64,000 bases of DNA from an uncultured Kangiellaceae bacterium (GTDB lineage Bacteria; Pseudomonadota; Gammaproteobacteria; Enterobacterales; Kangiellaceae), in contig CAJQOL010000013.1 of the NCBI GenBank assembly GCA_905479925.1, positions 62,001 to 126,000 on the forward strand, in the 5' to 3' direction. The notes beneath the pieces were generated by a model. The model worked only from the letters and a program-made list of their open reading frames with translations, was not told where the DNA came from and did not search any database. A program made the translations under genes and the position numbers. Of this stretch, positions 34,541 to 43,694 are shown piece by piece; the stretch's first letter is position 1, and every line of letters begins with the position of its first letter.

Positions 34541-35239
34541 ATGAACTTACTACTTGTCGACGACGATATTGAACTCTGCCAGCTCCTTAAGGAATACTTG
34601 GAGCAAGAAGCAATGCATGTCAGTATTTGCCATAACGGTGCAGACGCTATAGAAGCGATTAAAAAGAATACCTTCGATTTAATGGTGTTAGATGTGATGA
34701 TGCCGGTAAAGAATGGCTTTGATACCTTATCTGAAATTCGTCGTAACAACGACCTTCCGGTTATTATGCTAACCGCTAAGGGCGACAAAATTGATAGAAT
34801 CGTGGGGTTAGAAATGGGAGCCGATGACTATGTCCCGAAACCTTGCGATCCACGAGAACTAGTCGCTAGAATTCGCGCTATTGCAAGACGAACCAACCAA
34901 CAACAAAATGGCCATAGCAATAATCTAACAAACGGACACGATAAAATTGAGCAGGACGATGTACTGCTCAACAAAAGTAACCGCCAGGTACTTGTAAATC
35001 AAAGACCCGTTGAGCTAACTGCCACAGAGTTTGATTTTCTTGAGTTATTACTTCGTCATAGTGGTGAGTTGGTTAGTCGTGAAACAATCAGTCAGGAAGT
35101 TTTAGGTAAACGGTTACAGAGTTTTGACCGCAGCATAGATATGCACGTTAGCAATCTTAGAAAAAAATTAGGACTTAGAACCGATGGCCTTGAACGTATC
35201 AAAACCCTCCGCGGTAATGGCTACCAGTATCTAGCGTGA
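34541..35239 (+). CDS. cpxR: Response regulator CpxR
   Basis: A 232-residue OmpR/PhoB-type regulator. The receiver (1-118) begins N-L-L-L-V-D-D-D and has phospho-acceptor D in L-M-V-L-D-V-M-M-P and the P-K-P-C lysine; the winged helix (~132-230) has V-E-L-T-A-T-E-F and H-V-S-N-L-R-K-K-L. The pattern Y-V-P-K-P-C-D-P-R-E-L matches CpxR. It activates envelope protein-folding genes. The kinase follows after 7 bp. Confidence 0.92.
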   Translation: MNLLLVDDDIELCQLLKEYLEQEAMHVSICHNGADAIEAIKKNTFDLMVLDVMMPVKNGFDTLSEIRRNNDLPVIMLTAKGDKIDRIVGLEMGADDYVPKPCDPRELVARIRAIARRTNQQQNGHSNNLTNGHDKIEQDDVLLNKSNRQVLVNQRPVELTATEFDFLELLLRHSGELVSRETISQEVLGKRLQSFDRSIDMHVSNLRKKLGLRTDGLERIKTLRGNGYQYLA

Positions 35240-35246
35240 GGCGTTT

Positions 35247-36626
35247 ATGAAGAGACCAAAACTAAAAATCACCTTGTTCTGGAAGATACTCCTTTGGTTT
35301 TGGTTGATATTAGTCATTGTTTTTTCTTTGAATCTTTTTCTAACCCAAATAAGTAATGAAAATACCCGCTATAGAAAGCTACCCCCTCATTTGCATCAAC
35401 AACTGCTCAATACCCGTCATAAGTTATACCCATTACTAGAGCGCCAACTTATTCAAAAACGAAAACGTCATCGTACCAAGTTTATGCGTAATGCGTTCGT
35501 AATCGATGGGCAAGGAAATGATGTTTTTGGCAGGGATACCCCTGAAATGCTGCAACTACTTGATCAACGGGTCAAAAAAACGAAAGAGCCTGCCAGTGCT
35601 TTTAAAAAGAAGTTTCTTTATTACGGCGGCATCGAAATGCGGATTGATAATAAAGACTATCGATTATATCTTTCACAAAACCTATCTATTTTAAGCCGAG
35701 GATATTTCAGTATTTTCGTTCGAGAATTTGCTCATAATCTTTTGGTCTCGATCTTTTTTGTCAGTTTTCCCTTAAGCTTCCTACTCGCTTGGTTTTTTAC
35801 CCGCCCAATCAAAAAGCTTCAACAAGCCATTGCCGACATTACTGAGGATTTGGGTAACCGAAACAGTCTTAACCGGCTATCAAAACGAACCGATGAATTC
35901 GGAGACTTGGCTAATGATTTTGCGATAATGGCAACCCATATTGAGTCCGCAATAAGTTCAAAAGACCAACTACTTAGCGATGTATCCCATGAGCTAAAGT
36001 CACCGCTAGCGAGACTACAGATATCCTTAGGTCTCGCCTACAAAAAGCAATCTAGCGAGCAATCCTCGGAATTAGACCGAATCAAGCTCGAGGCGGATCG
36101 AATGAACTCTATGATTACCAGCCTGCTTGAATACTCAAAACTCGAACACAGCAATTTTCAAAATGAGTTAACAACAATTGAGCTAGATAGTTTTCTTAAA
36201 TCTATAGCCGATGACGCTACTTTCGAAGGTCAAGCAAAGGGAGTTATCGTAAATGCAGAGCTCGATTGTAATATTTCACTCGCTGTGAAGCCTTCGATGC
36301 TTATGAGCTGTTTCGAAAATGTTCTAAGAAATGCCATTCGATATGCGGACAATAAGGTTATCATGCGAAGCTTTCTCGATACTCATAACAATCGCGCTCT
36401 TATAGAGATTATTGATGATGGTTGTGGTGTCGAAGAGCAACAACTCGAGAGAATATTTGATGCCTTTTATAGACCCGAAAGTGACCGCTCTCGACAATCG
36501 GGTGGTGTCGGCTTAGGGCTATCTATCGCTAAGAAAGTTATAGATGCTCACGACGGGAGTATATCCGCTGAAAATATAGAACCTACCGGACTGGCAATTC
36601 GCATTGCGCTACCAATTCATAGTTAA
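35247..36626 (+). CDS. cpxA: Sensor histidine kinase CpxA
   Basis: A 459-residue kinase: membrane segment ~12-33, a short basic periplasmic domain (~34-165), second segment ~166-187, HAMP (~188-240), HisKA with D-V-S-H-E-L-K-S-P-L-A-R (~249) and HATPase with N-V-L-R-N-A-I-R-Y, D-D-G-C-G-V and G-V-G-L-G-L-S-I-A-K. Senses envelope protein stress and phosphorylates CpxR; inhibited by CpxP. Confidence 0.9.
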   Translation: MKRPKLKITLFWKILLWFWLILVIVFSLNLFLTQISNENTRYRKLPPHLHQQLLNTRHKLYPLLERQLIQKRKRHRTKFMRNAFVIDGQGNDVFGRDTPEMLQLLDQRVKKTKEPASAFKKKFLYYGGIEMRIDNKDYRLYLSQNLSILSRGYFSIFVREFAHNLLVSIFFVSFPLSFLLAWFFTRPIKKLQQAIADITEDLGNRNSLNRLSKRTDEFGDLANDFAIMATHIESAISSKDQLLSDVSHELKSPLARLQISLGLAYKKQSSEQSSELDRIKLEADRMNSMITSLLEYSKLEHSNFQNELTTIELDSFLKSIADDATFEGQAKGVIVNAELDCNISLAVKPSMLMSCFENVLRNAIRYADNKVIMRSFLDTHNNRALIEIIDDGCGVEEQQLERIFDAFYRPESDRSRQSGGVGLGLSIAKKVIDAHDGSISAENIEPTGLAIRIALPIHS

Positions 36627-36639
36627 GAATTCACGGTTC

Positions 36640-36705
36640 GTTTTTCTCGACAGTTTTTTTTCGACAGTTTTTTTCGACAGTCTTGTTCTACAATCTTGTT
36701 CTACA
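36640..36705. repeat. 13-bp tandem repeat downstream of cpxA
   Basis: Five units (13, 14, 13, 13, 13 bases) fall into two types, GTTTTTTTCGACA (three copies) and GTCTTGTTCTACA (two copies), followed by a partial sixth. The array begins 14 bases after the cpxA stop. The T-rich units could also help end transcription. Confidence 0.7.
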
Positions 36706-36830
36706 GTCTTGAACGGCTTCCCTGAGCTGTTATTTTAACCGGTTGAACTTGTATCTGGCAGCAAGCGTAATTTATGACAATTCAGGATTTCTTCAAACTG
36801 AAATTTTAAATTGAATATAGGTTAGTCGAA

Positions 36831-37313
36831 CTAAATCGATTTTTGCCAGAACAAAGCTCTGCCCATTTCAGGGTCTAATTGGTAATCGCTGTATCCGAAT
36901 TTAATATAGGCATTTTGCGCCACCTTGTTACCCTCAAGCACTTCTAAAGTAACTTTACAACAACCTTTCTCCTTAGCCCGCTCTTCAACTCTAGCCAACA
37001 TCAGTTGACTAATTCCTAACCCTCTAAATTCCTTCTTGACCACAACATCATGAATATTGATCAAAGGTTTGCATTTGAAAGTTGAGAACGCTTCAAAACA
37101 GTTAGTAAGACCAGCGGCTTTTCCATCAACATAACAAATAACACTGAATGCCGATGGTACTTTTGATAACTCAGTTGACAAGTTTTGTTTAACATCTTCG
37201 GCTAGCGCTTCTCCACCGCCCATAGGGTCTTCAGCATATTCATTGAGAAGGTCGCCAATATCCAATGAATGCTTTTGATCTAAGTAGTCCGCTATTAATA
37301 CCTTTATTTTCAT
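36831..37313 (-). CDS. GNAT-family N-acetyltransferase
   Basis: The 160-residue product has the acetyl-CoA-binding core R-G-L-G-I-S-Q-L-M-L (R/Q-x-x-G-x-G/A, near residues 98-104), the preceding strand I-H-D-V-V-V, and the family C-terminal pattern L-E-V-L-E-G-N-K-V-A-Q-N-A-Y-I-K-F-G-Y. Substrate unknown. Single gene. Confidence 0.88.
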   Translation of the reverse strand: MKIKVLIADYLDQKHSLDIGDLLNEYAEDPMGGGEALAEDVKQNLSTELSKVPSAFSVICYVDGKAAGLTNCFEAFSTFKCKPLINIHDVVVKKEFRGLGISQLMLARVEERAKEKGCCKVTLEVLEGNKVAQNAYIKFGYSDYQLDPEMGRALFWQKSI

Positions 37314-37420
37314 TAGTTTTCCTATTTACCTAGTTACTCAACCGTAAAATCCAGTGCCCTGATTTATTTTTGCCTATTCAACAAACCATCTAAATTTTCT
37401 AAATATTACAACAGTCAGAT

Positions 37421-37462
37421 AAAAAATACCCGAACCGTCCAGAAAAATCTAACCGGTTCGGG
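37421..37462 (-). terminator. Rho-independent terminator of the DMT exporter gene
   Basis: CCCGAACCG (37429-37437) pairs with CGGTTCGGG (37454-37462). On the minus strand the stem is followed by TATTTTTTATC, a good U-run. It lies 69-110 bp past the exporter stop. Confidence 0.85.
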
Positions 37463-37530
37463 CCAAAACGCACACAAACTTAGGAGGATAGCTCTAAGTT
37501 CTACCACTGTGGTTGTGGCGTGCTGACTAA

Positions 37531-38508
37531 CTAACTCTTTAACGTTGTAATCGCATCTGACGGGCAACGATCTGGACTAATGCTTAACTTAGTTACTCTA
37601 AATCGACTAGTTACGATCAACCCTAAGCGGCGTAGATTCTTGAGTGGAATAAGCATCAATAAGTTACCCGTTGCGACTAGACAAAAGCCGTAAATGGTAA
37701 AAGTAGTCCATTCAAATCCTTCGTACGCGCTGCTAATAACCACCGCAACCACTGGAAACATAACGATCGAATAACTAGCCTTTTCTGGCCCGATACTTTT
37801 CAGTAGGTAAAAATAGCTATAAAAAGCGATTACCGTTCCAAATATTGCAAGGTAAGCAAGGGACAATAGATAGTCAGACTCAAAACTGATAGTAAATTGG
37901 GCACCGTTATACCAAGCGATCATTGCCAAAAATACCGTTCCATAAAGCATTCCCCAGCCACTTGTTTGGAAAACGGGGTAATTCTCTTTGGAGTTTCTGA
38001 CGCTGATCATATTACCCAGCGAAGCAAAAATAACACCCAGCATTACTAGCGCTAAACCGTACACGGAACTCGCGCTATTTTGATAGTTCACAAGTTCAGG
38101 CCAGAACAATACGATGATTCCGGATACCCCTAACGCCGCTCCCAAATAGGTTTTGGTTGTGATTTTTTTACCGAAAAATAGACGAGTATTAATGATATTA
38201 ACCAGCAGAAGCATTGAAAAACCAATCGATGTCATCGCTGAAGTTAGATAGTTTTGGGCTTCATATAACACAAAATAGTTTAAGCAGAAATTCAACAGGC
38301 CAAGCAACGCAATGTAAACATGCTGACCAATGGTAAAGCTTAAGTTAAGTCCGCGTAGCTTGCTGATTGCCAATATAAGAATTGCGGCCAGCCCGAATCG
38401 ATAGATCAAAGATACTTCTACCGCCACATGACCCAGCTGGAATTCAATGGCAAACCAAGTACTACCCCAAATGAGAACCGTTGTAATGTATAAGAATGTA
38501 TTTTTCAT
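37531..38508 (-). CDS. DMT-superfamily (EamA) transporter
   Basis: A 325-residue protein with about ten membrane segments and two EamA halves; the N-terminal T-T-V-L-I-W-G-S-T-W-F-A-I motif and the second-half G-T-V-I-A-F-Y-S-Y-F are typical of amino-acid or metabolite exporters. The polar C-terminal tail (~295-325) is unusually long. Divergent from a MocR-type regulator, which may control it. Confidence 0.9.
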   Translation of the reverse strand: MKNTFLYITTVLIWGSTWFAIEFQLGHVAVEVSLIYRFGLAAILILAISKLRGLNLSFTIGQHVYIALLGLLNFCLNYFVLYEAQNYLTSAMTSIGFSMLLLVNIINTRLFFGKKITTKTYLGAALGVSGIIVLFWPELVNYQNSASSVYGLALVMLGVIFASLGNMISVRNSKENYPVFQTSGWGMLYGTVFLAMIAWYNGAQFTISFESDYLLSLAYLAIFGTVIAFYSYFYLLKSIGPEKASYSIVMFPVVAVVISSAYEGFEWTTFTIYGFCLVATGNLLMLIPLKNLRRLGLIVTSRFRVTKLSISPDRCPSDAITTLKS

Positions 38509-38601
38509 AACTAATGACCAGTAAATTTGAGTTGTTGCAGCTTTTTTAGAAGCCTCAATAACACTATTGACTAAACAGGGTTACAAATATACGCCTAAGC
38601 T

Positions 38602-38645
38602 GTATACTTAACATATACTGAAAACTGTAAATGCGACCTATACAG
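38602..38645. promoter_or_regulatory. Candidate MocR operator between the DMT exporter and mocR-like genes
   Basis: GTATA-N7-TATAC (38602-38618) is an inverted repeat, and CTGTATA at 38600 is matched in reverse by TATACAG at 38639-38645. MocR/GntR proteins bind repeats of this size in divergent promoters. No other regulator is nearby. Confidence 0.4.
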
Positions 38646-38704
38646 ATAAAAGTTATAAGAACGCTTTCGCTAGTGCTTTAAATAAAAAATATGGATGGTA
38701 TAGG

Positions 38705-38758
38705 TACTAAGAACACTATGAGTACTAAGAATACTATGAGTACTACGGGAACTATGAG
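38705..38758. repeat. Three 18-bp tandem repeats before the MocR gene
   Basis: Units at 38705, 38723 and 38741 share TACTAAGAA-ACTATGAG; the third has diverged in the middle. An ATG at 38691 reads through them as a 27-codon frame repeating T-K-N-T-M-S, ending before the MocR gene. No good ribosome binding site precedes it. The 337-bp spacer otherwise holds only the divergent promoters. Confidence 0.6.
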
Positions 38759-38845
38759 CGGTCTGGGTAGTTAGAAAAATTACTTGATAGCTAGAAAGCT
38801 AGAAAGCTAAAATTGAGATAAAAGAATAAAAGGTTGAAGAGCACT

Positions 38846-40300
38846 ATGTCAACAATGATTAATAAAAGTAGCCAAGATTTTTTGTACCAGCAAGTCGTTG
38901 ATTTGATTCAAACCATGCAATCTTCGGGTTCCTTAAATAGTGGCGATAAATTACCGTCACTCAGAAAACTCAGTCGCCAGTTAAAGATTAGCATTCCCAC
39001 GGTCAAACAGGCATACGTTGAACTCGAGCGGCTGGGTAAAGTTGAAGCCAGGCCTAAGTCGGGGTATTTCTTAAAGGCTATTGAGAGCTCATTTAACAGC
39101 CCGAAAAGAGCTAGCTTTGTAAGACGCCCTGTGGAAGTAAGATGTCAGTCGCTTGTGGAACAATGCTATCAAGCCGTTCATGCCCCCAATAACGTTCAAC
39201 TAGGCACTTCTCACCCAGTAATGGCGAGCCCGCCAGATAAGACCCTTGCTCGAATTATGAGAAGAGTGTTGGCTCAACAGGGACCGAAAGCAATGTTGTA
39301 TGGTCCAATGGACGGATACCTTCCATTAAAGCAACAACTAGCTCAAAGATATTTGCAGCAGGGGATAGACGCTCGCTCGGACGACATTATTATTACCAAT
39401 GGTGCACAGGAAGCTCTGGCGATCGCGTTGCAATGTGTCGCTGCACCCGGCGATATTATCGCGGTAGAATCTCCCACTTACTTTGGCATTTTAGAGCTGA
39501 TTGAAAATTTGGGAATGATGGCACTAGAAATTCCAACCTGCTCTGAATCCGGAATTTGTCTAGACGACTTACAACAATCCCTTGATAGTTGTGATGTTAA
39601 AGTTTGTATTTTTTCATCCCTAATCAATAACCCAACCGGCTCGCTAATGTCGTCGGACAAACGGCGTCAAATTGTTCAAATAACAGAATCAAGAAATATC
39701 CCTCTGATTGAAGATGCCGTTTATGGAGAGCTGCATTTTAATCAGAGCGACGAGCTCCCGATGCAAGCCTATTCAACAAAAGGGCTAGTTATCACCTGTA
39801 GTTCTTTTTCAAAAACAGCCGCGCCTAGCTATAGAGTCGGTTGGTTACTTTCAAACAAATATGAAGAAAAAGCAAAAGGGTTAAAACGAGCCTTATCCTA
39901 CTCTACCTCATTGCTAAATCAAATGGTGATCTATGAGTTTGTTCGTAGCGGCGATTACGATCGTCATCTAAAACGGTTAGTCCAATGTCTTCGGGTCAAT
40001 AAGGAAAGAATGTTAGCGTCATTAGCGAAACACTTTCCAGAAAAAACTTGCTTCTCAAACCCACAAGGGGGTGGCGTCATTTGGCTAGAATTACCTCCAG
40101 GATGTGATGCTATTGAACTTTTTCAAAAATCAGTAGAGGTGGGCACAAGCATTACGCCAGGCATGTTATTCTCAGCCACAGGAAAATACAAACGATGCGC
40201 TAGAGTTAGTTATGGACTTCCTTGGGGTGATGACGTTGAAGCAGCAATTGAGCAGCTAGGAGCGTTTGCGAAAGAAATAGTGAACAACACTGAAAGTTGA
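38846..40300 (+). CDS. MocR-type regulator (GntR helix-turn-helix fused to PLP aminotransferase fold)
   Basis: The 484-residue product has a GntR winged helix (~10-78; L-P-S-L-R-K-L-S-R-Q-L, T-V-K-Q-A-Y-V-E-L) and a class I aminotransferase-like domain (~110-480) with the PLP lysine in S-S-F-S-K-T-A-A-P-S-Y-R-V-G and N-N-P-T-G. Such proteins are transcription regulators that sense amino-acid or vitamin B6 compounds through PLP. I use the ATG at 38846 (GAAGAG upstream); a TTG at 38834 is the alternative. Confidence 0.9.
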   Translation: MSTMINKSSQDFLYQQVVDLIQTMQSSGSLNSGDKLPSLRKLSRQLKISIPTVKQAYVELERLGKVEARPKSGYFLKAIESSFNSPKRASFVRRPVEVRCQSLVEQCYQAVHAPNNVQLGTSHPVMASPPDKTLARIMRRVLAQQGPKAMLYGPMDGYLPLKQQLAQRYLQQGIDARSDDIIITNGAQEALAIALQCVAAPGDIIAVESPTYFGILELIENLGMMALEIPTCSESGICLDDLQQSLDSCDVKVCIFSSLINNPTGSLMSSDKRRQIVQITESRNIPLIEDAVYGELHFNQSDELPMQAYSTKGLVITCSSFSKTAAPSYRVGWLLSNKYEEKAKGLKRALSYSTSLLNQMVIYEFVRSGDYDRHLKRLVQCLRVNKERMLASLAKHFPEKTCFSNPQGGGVIWLELPPGCDAIELFQKSVEVGTSITPGMLFSATGKYKRCARVSYGLPWGDDVEAAIEQLGAFAKEIVNNTES

Positions 40301-40317
40301 ATTTAGTTTAAGGATTT

Positions 40318-40450
40318 CCTAACCCCTAACTCCTAACTCCTAGCTCCTAGCTCCTAGCTCCTAGCTCCTAGCTCTTAGCTCTTAGCTCTTAGCTCTTAGC
40401 TCTTAGCTCTTAGCTCTTAGCTCTTAGCTCCTAGTTCCTAGTTCCTAGGA
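40318..40450. repeat. Heptanucleotide tandem repeat (CCTAGCT/CTTAGCT), with matching hairpin arm
   Basis: About 19 consecutive 7-bp units: CCTAACY x3, CCTAGCT x5, CTTAGCT x8, CCTAGTT x2, then CCTAGGA. Variants occur in blocks, a sign of recent unit-by-unit expansion. CTAGGAGCTA at 40445-40454 is the reverse complement of TAGCTCCTAG in the array, so several alternative 10-bp hairpins can form. It fills the gap between two convergent genes. Confidence 0.9.
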
Positions 40451-40463
40451 GCTAAAATCAATC

Positions 40464-42896
40464 CTACTCATAACGCAATGCCTTAACGGGATTGGTCGTA
40501 GCTACCTTAATCGCATGAACCGCTATAATTAGACAAGCCAGAGCAATCGCAATTATTCCGGACAGAATAATAATGGGTACTTGGAAGCTAATTCGCTCTG
40601 CAAAAAACTGTAGATAGAGGTTTGCTGCAAAATAGGCCATAGGGAGTGCAAACAATACAGCCCACATTACTGGCTTAGAAAATTGCCATAACAGTAGTCG
40701 AATTATTTGCTGAACCGACGCCCCTAAAACAATTCTAACACCTATTTCTTTGGTTCTAGAGCGAGCCATAAATGCGGCCAAACCAAACAATCCAATCAAT
40801 GCTAGCAATAGAGCTAGTGCCGCAAATCCAGCTAGTACGCCATTCATTATTTTATAAATTGCATAGATATCATTGAATAGACCATCTAAAAAATCGTGTT
40901 CGATGGGGTAGTCGGGTATCACCCGCTTCCATACTTCTTCGACCTCGGAAATAACCGATGCAGACGCACCTTGACGGATTCGCACTGCGCCATAACGATG
41001 AGGCTCTGGACTATTTACAAAGATCCAAGGCTTTATCTTGTTGTGCAGTCCTAACAGGTTTTGATCCTCCATTACGCCTACAATCCTGTATTCTAGCGCA
41101 GATTCATCTTCACCTCTATCTGACCAAAACACCGTTCCTACTGCCTCATTAACATCGCTGTATCCCAAGTTTTTAACAAGCAACTGATTGACGATAACAT
41201 TAGCACTTTCGGCGTCAGTCGCTGGCATAGCATCAGCGCTAATCTCTCTGGAGAAATCACGGCCAGCTAGCAGTGGTACATCAAATGTTTTGATAAAGTC
41301 GTGATCAACTAAGTTCAAGTTTGTTGAAAACTCGTTATCCTTGTCACCTTTCGCTAGGCTCACCGAACGATGATTGTTACTTTGCTCGAATGGTGTTTGT
41401 GCGGTAAAAGTGACATGGGTAACATCGCTTAATTGCAGCAACTCATTTCTTAAAGTGTCTTCTCTTTCCCTTATAGATTCGACTGCCGTTCTTTTAAGAA
41501 CCAGCACTTCATCCTTCGGAAATATTTCGCTAGATTCTCTGACCTTAGCATTCTGGAAATAAACGATGAGTACGACTGCTAACATAAAAATGGCCAGTAA
41601 AAATTGTGTTCCAATCATAATCGAACGGAATAGGTTTCCTTTGCCAGTTTTGGTCTTCAAATTAGTTAACGCTTCTATTGGTGTCGTCCGGGTAATCAGA
41701 AAACTCGGATACGCCCCAGCTACAAGCCCCACTACGAAAGTCGTACTAAATAGCCAAGGCACTATACCAAGGTAATCAAGAGATACAGATTTACTTGTGG
41801 CTTCGTTGAATGATGGAATAACTAGTTCCAAGAACACCAATGCCAATATCATCGCGACAAACGCAATGGTCAAACTCTCCGTTAAAAACTGAGCGATGAG
41901 TTGTTTTCTACTTGCCCCTAAGGTTTTACGAAGACCCACTTCACGAGTACGACCTAAGCTTTGAGCCGTCGCCAAATTGGTATAGTTTACGATTGCAACA
42001 ATCAAAACTAAAATCCCTAAGATTTGAATACTTTCCAAAACCGGCATTCCAACCATATCCCAAAATGATGAATGAGTACTTTTTAGTGGTACCGCCCTTA
42101 TTGAGCTCATAAATTCATCTTTCATTTCTGGGTCAACATGATTGTCATAGATGGTATTTATTTTTTGGTTCAAATCGTCCAATACCATTGGTTGCTTTGT
42201 CATAATATAGACGTGATTTCCGCTACTAATATTCGTCCAGTTACCTTCGAGATTCCAGCCGTCTATTCGATTAAGTGCCACTAGCGGTACTAATATTTCA
42301 ACGGGTTCACTGATCAAGGAAGAATTGAAATGACTATTATTGGGTAGGTCTTCAATAACAGCCGTAATACGAAGATCATGATCATGATTAAGGAAAACAG
42401 TCTCACCTACGATATCGAGACTCCCAAATATTTTCATTGCTATTGTTCGCGTTACTACAAAACCTTTTGGGTCGGTTAAGGCACTAGAATCACCGTGGAT
42501 ATACTCAAAGTTAAAGATATCCAATAACTCCTTGTCGGCAAACCTAATCTGTTGGTGAAAATGTTTGTCTCCCGAAGTCACTAAATAACCACGACGAATG
42601 GTTCTAGCAAAGGCATCAATTTCCTCTAAACCAGCGCCAATAAGTGGCCCCATCGCGGAGTAAGTATTATCTAGAGATTTAACGCCAATGCCCGCTTTTG
42701 GAGAAAGATTTGATGCTATGGTATATGTGCGTTCGTGATTAGTGAACATAATGTCATGCTCTCGTTCGTAATCGGCAATTATGCCGCCGAACAAATAAAC
42801 TGTTAGCCCTATGGCTAATCCAAAAACATTAATGAAAGCAAATACCCGGTTCTTTACCAACGTTCTAAGTGCTATTTTTATATAATTTTGAAACAT
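40464..42896 (-). CDS. MacB/FtsX-type ABC transporter permease
   Basis: An 810-residue permease with the duplicated architecture: membrane segment ~20-40, MacB periplasmic core domain (~50-265), FtsX block of three segments (~280-400), a further segment (~425-445), a second periplasmic domain (~450-670), and a second FtsX block (~685-810) with S-R-T-K-E-I-G-V-R-I-V-L-G-A-S. The first block has the matching R-T-R-E-V-G-L-R-K-T-L-G-A-S. Works with the adjacent ATPase and adaptor in a tripartite-like efflux or mechanotransmission system. Confidence 0.92.
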   Translation of the reverse strand: MFQNYIKIALRTLVKNRVFAFINVFGLAIGLTVYLFGGIIADYEREHDIMFTNHERTYTIASNLSPKAGIGVKSLDNTYSAMGPLIGAGLEEIDAFARTIRRGYLVTSGDKHFHQQIRFADKELLDIFNFEYIHGDSSALTDPKGFVVTRTIAMKIFGSLDIVGETVFLNHDHDLRITAVIEDLPNNSHFNSSLISEPVEILVPLVALNRIDGWNLEGNWTNISSGNHVYIMTKQPMVLDDLNQKINTIYDNHVDPEMKDEFMSSIRAVPLKSTHSSFWDMVGMPVLESIQILGILVLIVAIVNYTNLATAQSLGRTREVGLRKTLGASRKQLIAQFLTESLTIAFVAMILALVFLELVIPSFNEATSKSVSLDYLGIVPWLFSTTFVVGLVAGAYPSFLITRTTPIEALTNLKTKTGKGNLFRSIMIGTQFLLAIFMLAVVLIVYFQNAKVRESSEIFPKDEVLVLKRTAVESIREREDTLRNELLQLSDVTHVTFTAQTPFEQSNNHRSVSLAKGDKDNEFSTNLNLVDHDFIKTFDVPLLAGRDFSREISADAMPATDAESANVIVNQLLVKNLGYSDVNEAVGTVFWSDRGEDESALEYRIVGVMEDQNLLGLHNKIKPWIFVNSPEPHRYGAVRIRQGASASVISEVEEVWKRVIPDYPIEHDFLDGLFNDIYAIYKIMNGVLAGFAALALLLALIGLFGLAAFMARSRTKEIGVRIVLGASVQQIIRLLLWQFSKPVMWAVLFALPMAYFAANLYLQFFAERISFQVPIIILSGIIAIALACLIIAVHAIKVATTNPVKALRYE

Positions 42897-42944
42897 AGCG
42901 TTTCCCTTGTTGAGTTTTAGGAAAATTCAAATCTACCGCGTTTA

Positions 42945-43625
42945 TTAAGCGGCTCTGACGTTTTCGGTAACGACCTGACCATCAAAGAGGTTTATCGTTC
43001 GCTTTGCGTAATCTGCATGTGCCGGACTATGGGTTACCATCACAATGGTGGTGCCTTCATCATTTAAGGTTTGCAACATTTCCATCACTTCCTGGCCGTG
43101 TGCACTATCTAGATTTCCGGTCGGCTCATCGGCAAGGATCATTTTTTGATCGCCAACTATCGCTCTAGCAACCGCAACACGTTGTTGCTGGCCACCTGAT
43201 AATTGGCTAGGCATATGTTTAGCTCGATGCGCTATACCAACTTTATCCATCACCTCTGCAACACGTTTCTTGCGCTCGGACGCTGGAACGTTGTGGTAGA
43301 GCAATGCAAGTTCAATATTTTCTTCAACGGAAAGTTCATCAATTAAATTAAAACTTTGGAAGATAAATCCAATATTGTGCTTTCTGATCTGCGCTAGTTT
43401 AGTTTCTGGGTACCATGAAATTTCCTCATCCAAGAACAAATACTTTCCTTCAGACGGGTTATCTAACATGCCAATGATATTTAGTAAGGTAGATTTCCCA
43501 CAGCCAGATGGTCCCATGATGGCAACAAACTCGCCCTGTTCAATTTCGATATTTACCGAGTTTAGGGCAATAGTTTCAACATCATCAGTTTGATAAATTC
43601 TAGAAAGGTCATGTAATTTTAGCAT
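42945..43625 (-). CDS. MacB/LolD-type ABC ATP-binding protein
   Basis: A 226-residue ATPase with Walker A G-P-S-G-C-G-K-S-T, Q-loop I-F-Q-S-F-N-L-I, signature L-S-G-G-Q-Q-Q-R, Walker B M-I-L-A-D-E-P-T-G-N-L-D and H-loop V-T-H. The E-P-T-G-N-L-D pattern is diagnostic of the MacB/LolD/FtsE group. Middle gene of the sigma54-driven operon. Confidence 0.93.
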   Translation of the reverse strand: MLKLHDLSRIYQTDDVETIALNSVNIEIEQGEFVAIMGPSGCGKSTLLNIIGMLDNPSEGKYLFLDEEISWYPETKLAQIRKHNIGFIFQSFNLIDELSVEENIELALLYHNVPASERKKRVAEVMDKVGIAHRAKHMPSQLSGGQQQRVAVARAIVGDQKMILADEPTGNLDSAHGQEVMEMLQTLNDEGTTIVMVTHSPAHADYAKRTINLFDGQVVTENVRAA

Positions 43626-43694
43626 TTTATTTTCCTGTTTAGTTTTATTAAAATTCTATTCGTCTATAGATTTATTTAGGCTTCTCGTAATTCT

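Noticed and set aside
40318-40450. CRISPR array
   Set aside because: Units are 7 bp with no spacers and no cas gene nearby; it is a simple tandem repeat.
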